Shown piece by piece: positions 24,071 through 37,000 of a DNA stretch of 64,000 nt (positions are counted from its first letter, which is position 1; the number at the start of each line of letters is the position of its first letter). The position numbers were made by a program, and so were the translations under genes. The stretch is from the NCBI RefSeq assembly GCF_040954835.1, contig NC_090723.1:4412001-4476000 (forward strand), read 5' to 3'. This stretch comes from Lepisosteus oculatus (lineage: Eukaryota > Chordata > Actinopteri > Semionotiformes > Lepisosteidae). The notes under the pieces were generated by a model that was not told where the DNA came from, searched no databases, and saw only the letters and a program-made list of their open reading frames with translations.

Positions 24071-24128
24071 TGCTCTCTGTGCTGCATCATGGTCTGACAA
24101 CTGTCTTCCAGCTCCCCCTGGTAGGACA

Positions 24129-24134
24129 TTTATT
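24129..24134 (-). terminator. Candidate poly(A) signal of ramp copy B
   Basis: The minus strand reads AATAAA about 315 nt past the stop of ramp copy B. It is the closest canonical signal. Confidence 0.5.
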
Positions 24135-24447
24135 ACACAAGCTGCCCATGTGTCCAGCCAGTGACCACAGAAAATTAAACACTGGGAAATTCTCAAAGCT
24201 GTTTGCTGCAGATGCAAATCCTCCTGCTTTTCTGAAAGCGAGTAAATATTTTAAGGCACATATCCATAAAGAAAAATGTCGTAGAGTGAAAACTAAGTGA
24301 TTTTGACTTAACCGTAGTTTAGGAAATCTGTCTGGGGTTATATTAGGGTGCATTTAAAGTGGAGCAGATGTTGCATTGGAGAAATAATTTTTGCAGTCCA
24401 GTTGATCCAATCTTTCTCCTCCTTTTCTGCCTGCTGCTTCTCAGCCC

Positions 24448-27400
24448 TCACTCCTGCTCCCTGATTCTGCTCTTCCAGACAACCAGCGTCACCAGGACAG
24501 GGATGAGACAGACAGGCACGATGATCAGGGTGAGGACCACGGCCTCGGGGGGGTCTGTGAACACCTCCTCCTCCTCCTCAGTGCAGTTTTGGAAATACTG
24601 GGAGTGGATCTGCAGGAAGAAGTCCTGCACTTTGGGATTGGGATAGTAGCAGCTTAGCATTTCTGTCACATGCTGCATGCAGATGGTGAGAGTGTTGTAT
24701 GACCTAGAAAAAAAAGAATGTTTTTTACATTCATACAGTATATCATACTAGAGGTGCTTTCTGTACCTATGTGGTTACTTAATGAGATGCCTTGTGTTGA
24801 ATCAATTCAGCCTTCACTGAATGACACTGATGTAAGAATTTAAGAATTAGAGGGACTGTTTCAAGCAGTATGAACGATCCTGTTTAAAAAGGCAGGATCA
24901 ATTTTAACCCTTGGATAGCAATGAAGCTGTCTAAACAAGAAACAGTATTCATATTTCTTAAGCTGGTTTAACTGAATTTCACCATCTTGACTTTTTTAAG
25001 TTAAATAAACTGCTGTGTTAGATTGCTTCTTGGCTTTGCAACAAACAGTAGTTCCTCTGACGTGCTGGGCACATAGAGGGGCCAGGAATCTCTGTGTATT
25101 TCAATAGCCTGTATGTCCACGTACTGTATCTGTAGTTGTGAAAGGGCACTCAAACCTGATGACTTTATTCCAGTCGCACAAGCTGTCCTTCTGCATGAGT
25201 GACATGTCTCCATGGAAGGGAAGCCAGCAGTACATGCTGAATTCTTCCAGCAGGGTCTCATTGCAGTGCAAACTGAAGGACTGCCCCTGATGTGCATTAG
25301 CCTCTGAGAATACAATAGACATACTGTATATTATATGGAACAAGCAATAGGTTTATTCCCTGCTGAAAAGAGAAGAAAGAAAACACAACGTTTCAGCTGT
25401 GGAGCCTTCTTCGCGTGTGTGGGTTTACACACCCACTTATACCCAAAGAAGGCTCCACAGCCGAAACGTTGTGTTTTCTTTCTTCTCTTTTCAGCAGGGA
25501 ATAAACCTTTACATGTTCCTTTGCAGCCTACGCATGCTGATGCAGCTCCCCACCTGAACTACTGTATATTCTATGGCTATTTTGTTTTCCTTCATTTACT
25601 TAGAAGACTGAGTTGATAAAAACTTGGATAACATGCAGCTTTGGACTGTGTTGTAGCTGCAGCTTTTTCATTGATACTAAAAAAATGTTGGATTATTTAG
25701 TTCACAGCAGACAACTTCTTAAAAGTCCCTGTTGGAGCTTTTTTTTGAAGGAACAGGGTTCACAATAGGGCAATAAAAGCTGCATAATTGACGTCAAATA
25801 ACCAAATTACAAGGGGAAAGTACATTGCACCTGACTAATAAGAGGGTAAAATGTAAATTCAACAGCTTTATTGTATATTCACCACATAAAGAAGGTGCCA
25901 ATCAATGAGCTCATTGAGTTACAATAGTTAATGTTGTGTATTTAAGCAATTCAAAAAAAATAATAAAACAGCACTTCTAAGACACGATGACTCTCTTGGC
26001 TGTCCTGCTAAGCAGACAAAAAACAGCACTGAAATGTGGATTTAGTGCCATGGACCATATTCAAGTTTGAGGTCAATACTAATTCAAACATCGTGTACAA
26101 GAAGTATGAAATGCAGAACATTTCTGGATACATATGGTATTTAATCTGATATATTCATTATAATGAACAAATATAATGTTATACAATATAAAAACATATA
26201 TAATGAACATATATATAATGAATATACTTGTATTATAAATGAATATGAATATGAATATACTGTACTTGAATATAAATTGTATTTCCAAGATAAACGGGTA
26301 TTTTACTGATCATCTTATCAATAGAAATAATTTACAAAATCTCTGCCATCATTGTTATCACAAAAAATGGTTTGTGTCGAGCTGTGGTAGGATTTGAGAA
26401 TCTAACGAGAAAAATCTAACCTGACTTTCAAAAAGCTTCATACTTTTGTTGATAAGGATATAAAAATAGTGTCCAACAGTATAAATATTATGTAATACAT
26501 AATAGCATTGTTCCAGTTAATTATTTGTAGTGATATCCCACACCTGGGTTAGTAAAAAAATGAAGGATAAATTCAGTAATGAATGTATTGGAGGAGTCAA
26601 TGTCCAGTAATGGCACACTATTAACCTACTCACACCTGTTCCAAGCTGATGATTTTCTACAGATAACCGTAGTTATTTCTAAGATGTAGAAAGAACATCT
26701 TGATTTAACAAATCGGTAATAATATTCTCAAAGTGCAATCTGGAATAAAATCTTCTAAGCTTTAATAACGATTAGCATGTATTAGCCAGATCTGTTCCTT
26801 AAAATCAGATTTTCAGATTTTCTTCAATCCATGTCAGTGTCTGCAAATGTTTAATAAATACACTGAACTAGGAATAAGTGTAGACTTAAAAAGAGCTTAA
26901 ATAAGTTGTAGATTTCAAGTTACAATTTATAGATATTTTGAAATCTTAGGCTATTTAGGATCTGGAAAATTGTGTAAGAGGAACAGCTGAACAAATGAAT
27001 TAAATTGAGTTTTTTAATTTATATTCTAAATTGTTGAAATAATGGGAAACTCATCCGGGAAAAACCATTGTGTTCCCACAGAGTCAGGGATCACAGTGAA
27101 TTCCAAAGAATACCTGATTCCACCATGCCTTCTCTCATCCTGTGCTCAGCTGTCTTTGAGATGTAATGAAGAGTGTCAGGTTATGCCCAATGGTAATAAA
27201 GAAAGATCGGAGAACACAGTCAAGGTACCTAAATACAACAGCAAACTAGCACGCGTCTTCTCAAACTTTCTTCTCAAACTAGCACGCATCTTTTAAAAAT
27301 GTGTTTTCACAATGATACCTTATTGCCAGGTTACAGTGAACAGCCTGTACATATCAAATGGTCTAATACATATATTTCGATAAAACCTTTAAAAATACAT

Positions 27401-27448
27401 ACCAAAGAATGCCAGTGGGAAGATGAGAAAATTAAGCAGTTTGTTCAT
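24448..27448 (-). CDS. Receptor activity-modifying protein with the canonical six cysteines (copy B), three exons
   Basis: This is a second RAMP gene in the same orientation as copy A, 7 kb upstream of it. Exons in transcript order are 27448-27403, 25303-25156 and 24703-24448. Phases 1 and 2 match at the junctions and the product is 149 residues, the usual RAMP length. Exon 1 encodes a signal peptide (MNKLLNFLIFPLAFF). The ectodomain has six cysteines in the RAMP1/RAMP3 arrangement, with LCDWNKVIRSYNTLTIC and CYYPNPKVQDFFLQIHSQYF, a glutamate run (TEEEEE) and the DPPEAV stalk. The membrane segment is IIVPVCLIPVLVTLVVW and the tail is KSRIREQE. The ectodomain resembles RAMP1, while the membrane segment is RAMP2-like. 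It is probably a tandem duplicate at the RAMP2 locus. Intron 1 holds a large palindrome. Paralogue naming needs a tree, so I give no symbol. Confidence 0.85.
25349..25508. repeat. 160-bp palindrome with 63-nt arms and a 34-nt loop
   Basis: The left arm (25349-25411) contains agaagaaagaaaacacaacg and gtggagccttctt. The right arm (25446-25508) is its reverse complement with a single mismatch. The arms end in ggtttat and ataaacc. It lies in intron 1 of ramp copy B. Near-perfect arms mean either a recent foldback or MITE-like insertion or active homogenisation. RNA from either strand would form a long hairpin. Confidence 0.95.
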
Positions 27449-30400
27449 TTTGCGAGCAGAGGTATAATTGGCTTTCCTGAGACACAGAATAAGTGAAGCT
27501 GGGCTACATACGTCTGCATTAAGAAGTGTTCCCTTAGGATCCTTTAAAGAAATACAGGACAATGGCTGCAGAAAAGAACCCTCCCCTGACTTCAGATCCT
27601 GTCTGGAGATGTTGGCCTTGAGATCTGACAAGGATTCCTGTTTATTTATTTACTAGCTCAGTGCTGATTTGATCATTCACGGATGTTGATAATGTTAAAT
27701 ACCAGTTTTATCTGCTACATTTTAATGGATTTTGTTAGGCTTTCATGTTGGATTGTATTTTGTCCCTTGTAAGTGTCCTTGTATATATTCTGGAAGATAG
27801 TTTTGGTCCTGGTGTTTTTTGCATTTTATTTTCTGGTTGTATTATACTGATGATTATATTGAAAGAAGGATCATTTACAGCTTTGAGTAATTTGAAGAAA
27901 GATTTGGACACGTGTACTTAATTACAGGTGCTAAAACTTATGATAGTGCTCCATTTAGCATTAAAGATGAAGAGGTCAAAATTATTCAGTTTGTTGAAAT
28001 CATTATTTTAATTTCTGACTGATCACACAATATTAGTGTCAAAAGGCACCCTTGGTTCCTTCTTGGACCATTCTGAAAAAAGAAAGAGCAGATAAAATAC
28101 TGTACGTACAGTACACCTTTAATTCATTCCTAAAATACAGATATCACACGCCCAGGTTTTGCCTTCAAGAAAGAAAAAGACAGAATTGAAATTTCTAAGG
28201 AAAATAGGAAGAAACTGCTTGGATATTGGATCTCGCTGGGGTGAAATGGAATATATCCTGTGCTCCGATTTGCAAGGGTAATATTACAGATTCCAGTGCC
28301 TTGCAGAAGAAGATAGATGTGTGAAGAGTAGATTATGAGAGATAACGCAGGCTTTGGAGGTGACATGGTTCCACTGGATCTGGAGGATGATGCTGTTGTC
28401 TTTTAAACCATTCTGCATTAAACTGGACAGCGCTGCAATTTAGACATTGCACTTGACACATCACATACTTAATTATTTATTATCTCGAGGGCTTTGGCTT
28501 ACTGTCCTTATAGTGTGGCTGGCCTTTCCTGCTGTCTGCAGCTCTGTTGCATGGGTGCTAAAGGACTAGATGCCGTGGAGTGTAGGGTTGGCTGAAAACA
28601 GGTGTCTGGAAAAGCAGGAATACTGAACATCATGGCAGATGAAATGTAGCAAAAATTATGAGCTAAGCCCAAACCCACTCGTAACAAAACACAAAACATA
28701 TACAATGCCAAACAATCCATCCTTAACCTCTGTTAAATGAACAAAAATAAAAATCCCATCTCTAGTATTTTCTGACCAAAGCATAGTTTGTTAGTTTAAA
28801 TTTCAGGCTTATTTTAAAAGCAGCTCAAGAAGCAGCTTAATTTAAACTGTCTTTAGAGCCGTGAAATAGGGGGTGGAATTATACTTTTTTATTTAGAAGA
28901 AAGACAAATCAAATAATTTGTGTGCTTGAAAAAAAAATGGTGAAAAGATTATTTTTTTTTTGCCCTGGGACACCCATTTCAACAAGACCTTTCTTTTCAA
29001 CCACAGCTAATTGCTTTTGGCTATTTATTCTAGATAGGAAAGAGGAAGAAAATCAATATCAAAGCATGCTGATTAGCTTCCTATCCAGGCGCCAGTGACT
29101 TAGTAGCCAAGATGTAAACCTCTTTGATTGGTTATGTCCCTTCCAAGAGGCCGTGGCTCATGTTGGGAAAGGAAACAGCCTGTCTGTGCCAAGTTCCTAT
29201 TTCAGACCTCTTTCTTTCGCGCCAGACTTCCAGCCATCCCAGTCACTGATGATCATGACGAGCTGGAGGAAGGTGAGAATGTTCAGCACGGCGGGAAAAA
29301 AACACAGGCAATCATGAAGAGAACATGCAAACTCCACACAGAAGGTTCCCCACGATTTTTAGAATATATTTCTACCTTTCTTAAACTTTGCTTCTTCTAG
29401 ACTTTGTATACGCCCATAATACCGAAATGATCTTTGTTACTCGGGTGTTAAGCAAGTGTCTTTGTGTTGCCATTAAAAAATGAAACAATTGAGTTTTCTA
29501 AATGAAAGCTTTTCAGCCAAATGATGCGAACTGTAAACTGCCCTAGCAGGAAGAAGCTTTTGGTCAACATTCACTTTACTTTTGACCTCAACAAATAAAA
29601 ATAAGATGTGCTCTATTCCATAACAAAGGTCAGCTTTTCTTTTCTCTTCCTTCTGTTGTGTGGCAAGAATATGCACATAACGGGTGCAGTGTTAAGGCAG
29701 GTTAATTTGGTTTCCAAAGTGCTTTTTAATCAGCCAGCTCTCAGTTTTCTCCCTCATTGATGTATGCATTGTGGTGGTGTAGGGCTACGCCAAGCAGCTT
29801 CTTGGATACAGTCGTTGCATAATGCAAGTATAACAACACTGTTTTGTTTTTGTCCTGAACAGGCTAAGTGATTTGGTTTCACAAATTGATTCCACATTTC
29901 CATACAAAGGATGGCTTTTGTTAAAAGTTCAAAAACTAGGCTAACGAAATACTATATATTTATATGGGAACTAGAATGCACTGCTGTTGATGATTTTGTA
30001 CAGCCTTGAAAAGCCTCCAGAACACTGAGCACTGTACAGTACACTGCCGCTATTGGAAACAAAATATCATTCAGACCACCGTCCATTAAAGACAGCACTG
30101 TTGCTGTAGTGACGCTTAGTAATGCTGTATTTGATGTTTTGCTGTCAGCATGACACCTTCAAAAAGGCTACATAAAGACACTATAATAACATCTGTAATC
30201 CTTTATAACCATTTTTCCAAAGAGATACTTTACATACTGTAAATATCCATACTGACCTCAGCCCTGACACATGATATTTGCTGTGTGGTGTGTATGATAT
30301 ATTATTATGAATGCCTATCTACCTTTCGTGAAGGTGTCTTAAAGGATTGTGAAGATCTTCACAGCGTCATGCACAGCCACTGTTAAGGTGTGACATTGGC

Positions 30401-32264
30401 TACAGCAAACGTCTTACAAACACGTGTAGCAGGGAGCTGCTGCTGAAAGTGACTTCCATCCTGTTCTGTCTTGGGGAAAACAACCTGGCTGCTTTTAGTC
30501 CTGAGATTCTTGCTATACTGTACTTATGCTTATCAATATTGATTGTGTGTGGGAAGTTGGAGAAGAGATATACTGTATGGCTCTTGACCGCAGACTCGTG
30601 GGGTGTGAGACAAACAATGGGTGTCACGCTGCTGTACCCTTTAGTATGGTAATCTCCTTACAAATACTGTACAGAATTCAAATTCATATCCTATGGAATA
30701 ACTAGGTCTGCAGGATATCATTATAATTGGCAAAAGGCTCCTAATTGACCTGGCTAAATAAACAATTAAATACATTTATTGTTCTTTAGAATGTTTTTGC
30801 TACAGCTCCAAAAAGGTGTTTGCAGTCCTGGTGTGTAGGATAGTCTTTCTCTATGTATTCATTTTATCACTGCTTTGAACAAAGTTGTAAAACCTTTAAA
30901 ACCTTATCCTGCACTCCAACAGCTGTGAGAAGGAAACACTTTCACAGAGTGATAATATGTTTGCACAGCTTGGAAAGAACATTGCAGGATATCCTGTTTG
31001 AATGAACTTATCTTGCATTTAAATATCCCAGCTATTTAAAACAAGATCACTTAACAAATGATAGGAAAATGTCAATAATTTGCTAACTAGACAAAATAGT
31101 GCAGTAAGTCTAATGATTGTGTGAAACATTGTAAATTATTGCTTTCCAATTAATTTGAAAAATATATGCAAAATCTGGATTTCCTGCCCGTGGTTCCAAC
31201 ATATTTTCGCTCAGGCAGGACACAATTTGGATGACTAAAGTAGATGCTGGAAAAGTTTCACTGGGAGAAAGCGTATAGCACAACACTCCAGTGAAGCAGT
31301 ATGGAAATCACAGCCCAGAAAACAACCAACAAAAAAAGTTGGGGGAAAAACACATCTGGTCCACATTTTAACCAGTGCCGGGTCAAAGGTCACACCAGTG
31401 ATGGGTGGCTTGTCCAAATCTGAAGGGCACAATGTTTTTTTCTATCTGTTTCAAGATCAAAAACAAAATATGGTATCAGTCTCAACCTGACGGGGCTGAA
31501 CCTGCTTCTTCGAACTAAATTCAGATGTATGTAAAGCAATGAATACACTAAAAAAATGAATTCCACTTTATAAGACACAAGGCTCAGAGGAAAATATACT
31601 GTTGATTTCTTATAGTGACCACTCAGATCAGTCTAGGTTAGATGTGTTAGCAGCCGGTGTTTATTAGTCATAAAAACTGGGACAGCTCTGAAACCTACAG
31701 TAGGTAAGAACTGCCACAAGCTGGCAGCAGGATTGTGCTGACTCAGGAGATCATGGGTCACTCAACTTGCCATGTGTGTTATGTGCAATTTCAGAGCCTA
31801 TAATTAACAAATGTTTCTGTAGGATCACACCAGGACTGCATTGGCGTTGCAGGGGAAAGTCGTTGTGGGTTCTGAAGGGCAACAGCTTGTTTATCAAATC
31901 TTCTTGACATCTATTATTACATAGTCACAGATATTGGGTAATGTAGGGCTTACGATAGCAAGCACCTGGGTTTTCCAAAAGGCTTTGGCAAGGCACCCTC
32001 GGAGTGACTTCTCATGAAAATGAAATCTGTGGGGATGATACTCTGATTTTATTTTCTACCTGCTCAGTCAGGAATGTTGTTTTTCAGGACTCTGCAGCAA
32101 CACTCTCGCCCACTCGGGAGAGCCGGACACGTGTGGAGGCGATCCTCTGCAGAGCCGTCCAGCCCCTGACCGGCGTGGGCTCCACAGGTGAGGCAGCACG
32201 GACTGGAGGAGCTGCTGCTCCGTCTTCTAAGCCTGCAGGCTCCCAGTAAGTCATGGCGGTTTTT

Positions 32265-32370
32265 CCACCCACCCACCCCAGGGTCACGGGGGAGCTGGAG
32301 CCTATCCCAGCAAGCAAAGGGCGCAAGGCATTGTACCCCCTGGACAGGACAGCCCATGGGGTATAACCAG
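32265..32370 (-). repeat. tRNA-type SINE fragment, reversed
   Basis: It carries agggtcacgggggagctgga and gcctatcccagcaagc, the 3' block of the same family as 10140-10495. Confidence 0.6.
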
Positions 32371-32967
32371 TACTGTTAAACCAGAGCTAACACCCTCAGT
32401 TGTAGTCGCGAAAGGACAGGTTTGATTATTTTTTCCAATCCATTATTTTTGTTACATGTTGCTTCTTTAAAACATTTAAAAAAACAACTGCTGACTTTCA
32501 CATTCTTCCTTCCCTGAATTCACTGACTTCAGTGCGTTTCTGAAATTCAAGAGCGAATGAGCTTTATATGAGTGACTGCATTAGAATAACTAAGACTAAA
32601 ACTCTGTCTGGCATTCGAGAACATCAATTAAAGTACTGATATCATGTTTTAGCAATGCGATAGTTTTAGATAGTCCAGCAGAGGACTCTTAAATAATTGG
32701 TGCAACATTTAGGCAATTGGTAGAAATTATTAATTATTAGATTTTTGGATTTCATGTTAAATATTTTTGAATAGTTTCAACAGCTTTTTCAAAACCGTCT
32801 TTTACCATCCTGAAGCTCTCTAGGCCTCCTGTTCCCTTGAGTGGCTCTTTACTGCCACCTTGTGTTTGGAGTGGGTAATATCTGCCTTGTGCCTTGATAC
32901 CAGAGACTCCAGATTGGATACAGACTTAAAATGTTCAGGTCTGAACTAATGCACAGAGCCTAAGCAC

Positions 32968-33364
32968 TTTACAGAGTGATGAAGCCAGTTCAGAGATGAG
33001 GCCAGCCCAGAGATTGGTAAAGGCCAGGAGGAAATTTGGCCAGGACACCAGGGTAACACCTCTGCTCTTTTCAAGAAACACCCTGAGATTTTTAATGACC
33101 ACAGTCAGGTTTTACATATCATCCAAAGGACAGCCTTTTTTAAAGTATAGTGTCCCCATCACTATACTGGACCATTAGGACCCACACAGACCACAGGGTG
33201 AGTTCCCCCTACTGGTCTCACTAACACCTCTTCCAGCAGCAACCTTAGTTTTTCCCAGGAGGTTTTCCATCCAGGTACTGGCCAGGCTCACACCTGCTGA
33301 GCTCCAGTGGGCTGCCAGCTGTGAGCTGCAGGGTGATATAACTGCTGGCAATGCCCAGTGAAGC
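32968..33364 (-). repeat. 5S-rRNA-type SINE, reversed, lacking the 3' tail
   Basis: The reverse strand begins with the 5S-like head: gagctcagcaggtgtgagcc, tggccagtacctggatgg, then an aaacctcctggg block. It continues through the body that is also seen at 50130. Confidence 0.8.
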
Positions 33365-33754
33365 CTTTTGCTCTTGTCTGGATTGCACAGATGCACAGTT
33401 CTGTTGGTCAGTTGTTTATGTAGTGTTGGTGTACTTAATCCAGTTTCAGGTAACTATTATTATAGAGAATGTGTCTTTGGGCAAGTAATTCACCAACCAA
33501 AACAGTACCCACCTCCTGTACTCAAACGCTCCTGGTCCAAGTGCTACACTAGGATCTTGGTGAGGTGACGTTACATGTGGCCTGTCATTCTCAGACTGGA
33601 TAGAGTGTCTTGACAGGTTAGAAACTGCTTTCTAAGATTGTCTCAGATGCAACAGAGCACTCACCGAGCCCAGCTTCCAGAACACTGATGGTACGAAAGT
33701 CTGCTCTCTTGATAAGAGGGGTATAAGGGTCCCTCTCTTTGCTTTTTGTTAATT

Positions 33755-34125
33755 TTCACAGATGACACTATAGTGTAAAAATGTCTCTTTCCTTCAGCTG
33801 AGATGTAAAATCGAGTTCCTGTTTCTCTGTGGTTGTTAGACATACTGGGGCAGTTCTTGAAAAGAGTAGGGGTGTTACCCCAGTGTCCTGGCCAAATTTC
33901 CCCCTGGCCTTTACCCATCAGGTCTACTACTAACCCCAATCTCTGAACTGGCTCCATCACTCTCCTCCCCACTGAGAGCTGGTGTGTGGAGAGCGTACTG
34001 GCACATCATCCAGATGGGGCTGCACACTGGTGGTGGAGGGGAGTCCCCATTACCTGTAAAGCACTTTCAGTGGAGTGTCCATAATGGTGCTATAGAAGTG
34101 GAAGGATGATTTATGTATTATTAAT
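33755..34125 (+). repeat. 5S-rRNA-type SINE, 5'-truncated
   Basis: It begins inside the body (ttgaaaagagtaggggtgtt, then ccagtgtcctggccaaattt) and ends in the tail gtaaagcactttcagtggag followed by gtgctatagaagtg. Together with the reversed copy at 32968 it forms a divergent pair. Confidence 0.75.
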
Positions 34126-34499
34126 GAGCTGATACACTCTTGACTTGGACTGTTGCACAAGCAATGTATCACGGTTGGTCATTTTTAGTCAGAATGACAT
34201 AACATTCAATCCATAACCAAAATAATATATTTGTATATAAAAAAATGCATAGTGATATTTTTCTTATCTACCCGGTGTACATTCTGTATTTGAAGCAAAA
34301 TGTGTCTTCTTGTATGAAATGTGCCACGGGGATCTTTCAAAGTCCGACTTATTCAAGTTCGAGATGGGTCTTTTTTTCCTTCTTGCAGGCAGCCAGCAAA
34401 TAAGCTATTCAGGAACTCCAAACGAGCATGCCTTTGTCATTTTCTCCCTTTAAGTTATTTTTTTTTTTAAATGCGTAAATACAATAGCCCTTTCTCGAT

Positions 34500-34900
34500 T
34501 CCCCCGAGGATCAGTGCGGGTAGGGAATGCATCTGGGACTATAGATGCCGGACACACCCGCCCACAACACGCATTTGCTCGCTCGCCTCATCTCCGGCCG
34601 CTGGGTGCAGCGTTTTCAATGCTCCGCCGGCGGCGAGCCCGGCCCTCCTCCTCCTCCTCCTCCGCTGCGCTTCCCGGCTCGGCCCTGCTGCACAGTGCGC
34701 CGGCGGGCCTCGCCGTGCTCGCGTCTCCAGAGTCATGTGAGCCGGGGGGCGCAAGCAGGCAGGCTGGAAGGGCGACACCTCGCTGTTCCACTCCGGCGCA
34801 GGAAAAGAGCAGGCGGCCCGTGCTGGGCTGGGCTGTCCCCGCAGGCCCGGGTGGCACAGCGCTCGGTGACACAGTGCAAGGACTATCGCTTGTGCCCACC
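34500..34900. promoter_or_regulatory. CpG island, candidate ezh1 promoter and 5' non-coding exon
   Basis: This block is far richer in CpG than its surroundings. ezh1 coding starts in an exon with an acceptor at 37948, so at least one non-coding exon must lie upstream. A possible donor (gtgagc) occurs at 34735-34740. A second CpG-rich zone, 36000-36700, could be an alternative promoter. The long overlapping ORFs on both strands here are what GC-rich DNA produces by chance. Confidence 0.45.
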
Positions 34901-37000
34901 CCCTCCACTCCACTTGCACTGTATAGGCAGGGAGGTGACAGCTTCTTAACGGCAGGAAAATGTCATTCTCACACGGCCAGAAATCAGATTACTACTTAGA
35001 CGTGATTGGGAACGCCGTGTCTTCAATTTCTGTTAGCACATGTGCGGTAATTACAACGGGAAAAAAAACCCAACAAGGTTAGTTCTGTGCTTTTTTTAAA
35101 AAAAAATCGGCTGTCGTCCTATTCCAGGAACAGGCACCGTTTTCTTTTTTCTGTAATAGCATTTACAATTTCCCGTTAACCTACTGCAGACTATGAGTCA
35201 TGTAACTTGTGGACGGAAATCGTGGAAAAGGGCATATTCACAAACACGCTGGTGCGTAACGACAGGCCACCTGGGGTGCTTTAACGTCATGACCATTTAA
35301 AAGAAACACATGCATAGAACCTGGGATTTTTCGGGTGTCTTGTCGTGCTACCTGCTCCGAGTGCTCCGAAGTAATAGTTGCTCAGTTTTCAAATGTATAT
35401 CTCGGGTCATTTATTAATTTACCAAAAACAGCAGATTGCTTTCAGTATTGCAGAATATATATTTGTATCCCCCCCCGATATCGTGCTCACCCATATAATT
35501 TAACCCCGATGGAAAGTTTGACGTATAAATATTAATTTGGGGGTAACATAACACGGCACCGTTATAAAACTGCAGTCTAGGATGACAGCGACCGCATGCA
35601 TTGCGAAAATAAACTAAAGAAATGTGCAGCGGTTTCCAGTTATTTGGAAACCGGGCTCAACGCAACGCCCCTCCTCTGGTCCAGCGAAACAGGTCGCTAT
35701 AGTGTAAGATAATAATAAAGACGTCATTCGCTGCTCCTGCCGGGCTAAGTGCGCAGCTTCTAACTGTAGTACAACAACAATCTCAGCATGGTAGCGGACA
35801 ACACTGCAATCCGCACATTAACGCATCTGCACAGCTGACTCGAAATCGGCATCGGGCTCGTAACTAAAAGAGCGTCGTTGTTTTGTAGGACAATATTAAG
35901 ACGAGGGCCAGAGTTCCCTTTGCAGAGCGTTAGCACAGCGTACTGCTGATAACAGGTAGGAGACGAATCCTCTGCGCATTTTTTTTTTCCGTTTTGAGCC
36001 GTGCGTGTTTTTTTTCCGAACTGCGACATTGCCTTGAGTATCTCTTCATGTGCGTTCGCCAACAGCCAGAAACCCTGGCGTCAGAAACGGACATGTTAGC
36101 GAGAAAACCGAATAGCAGTCGTGTGAGGATGTTTACTGCTCGCTGGTCCGGTAATCGCGCACGTAAAAAAAAAATGATGTGATTCGGCTGGGACTGTAGT
36201 ACTAACCGAGCTGGCTAAAAAAAAAAAATCTTACGATATGTAGACGACTCATGTTTGTCGTGGGAGCGTTTTTTTTTTTAATCCCCGTAGGGCAGGAAAG
36301 GCAGTGTTTGGTGCCGTGAATTTGGGCCGATTTTCAGCTGCGCAGCGTGATGATGCGAAGAAGCTTCTAGCTTTTCCGAAAACGACCAGGAATGTGTAAA
36401 AGTGATACGCACTTCTCTGCTGCACCGTTTTCATAATGTTGCTTGTGGGAGAAGAGGCACGCCCACTCGCACTCCGCTGTCTTGTATGTGCACGGAGCAT
36501 GTTTAATGTCTCCGGCCGCAGATCACGGATTCTCTGCCGGCCGTTTCTGTTGTCGATGCGTGTTATCATCGCTTGTTTTATGTGTTTTTATGTGATTTCT
36601 GTCCCCCCCCCCACGCGCTGCCAGCTAGTCTCCGCACGACTCGATGCGTTTTTCCACAGACCGTCCATAACCAGGATGTGGCGGTAGAGTTTTTAAAAGC
36701 CCCGTTTAAATGCAGGCGTGCACAGTACACGCTTGCAGGCGACAGGCGGCAGCAGTTCTGTGCTCAGGGAGGGAAAAAATGATCAAAGACGAGCAATTCA
36801 TGCTCGCACAGGGGCTGCACGGTGGCGGTATGGGCACCCAGCATCGGATTATTTCATTAAACCACCTTCATGACCACCCGCCAGTGCTATTATCATGTAC
36901 TGTAAACGTTTTGAGAGTTTTTGTTTAAACTTTAAACCTGCTTCAGATACAGGGTGCAGTACTTGACATACATGCATATGAGGGTTAGTCCACATGTGGG

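Larger units (their letters stand above)
27449..34470. other. Intergenic stretch between ramp copy B and the ezh1 promoter region
   Basis: It contains SINE fragments (near 29270, 32265, 32968-33364 and 33755-34125) and AT-rich DNA. No coding exon could be supported. ramp B and ezh1 diverge from here, so their distal regulatory elements may lie in it. Confidence 0.55.

Noticed and set aside
25335-25616. 93-codon plus-strand ORF
   Set aside because: It runs through the palindrome and is a by-product of the repeat.
34471-34999. Several 90-160 codon ORFs on both strands
   Set aside because: Overlapping frames in a CpG island with no start context, domain or splice logic.
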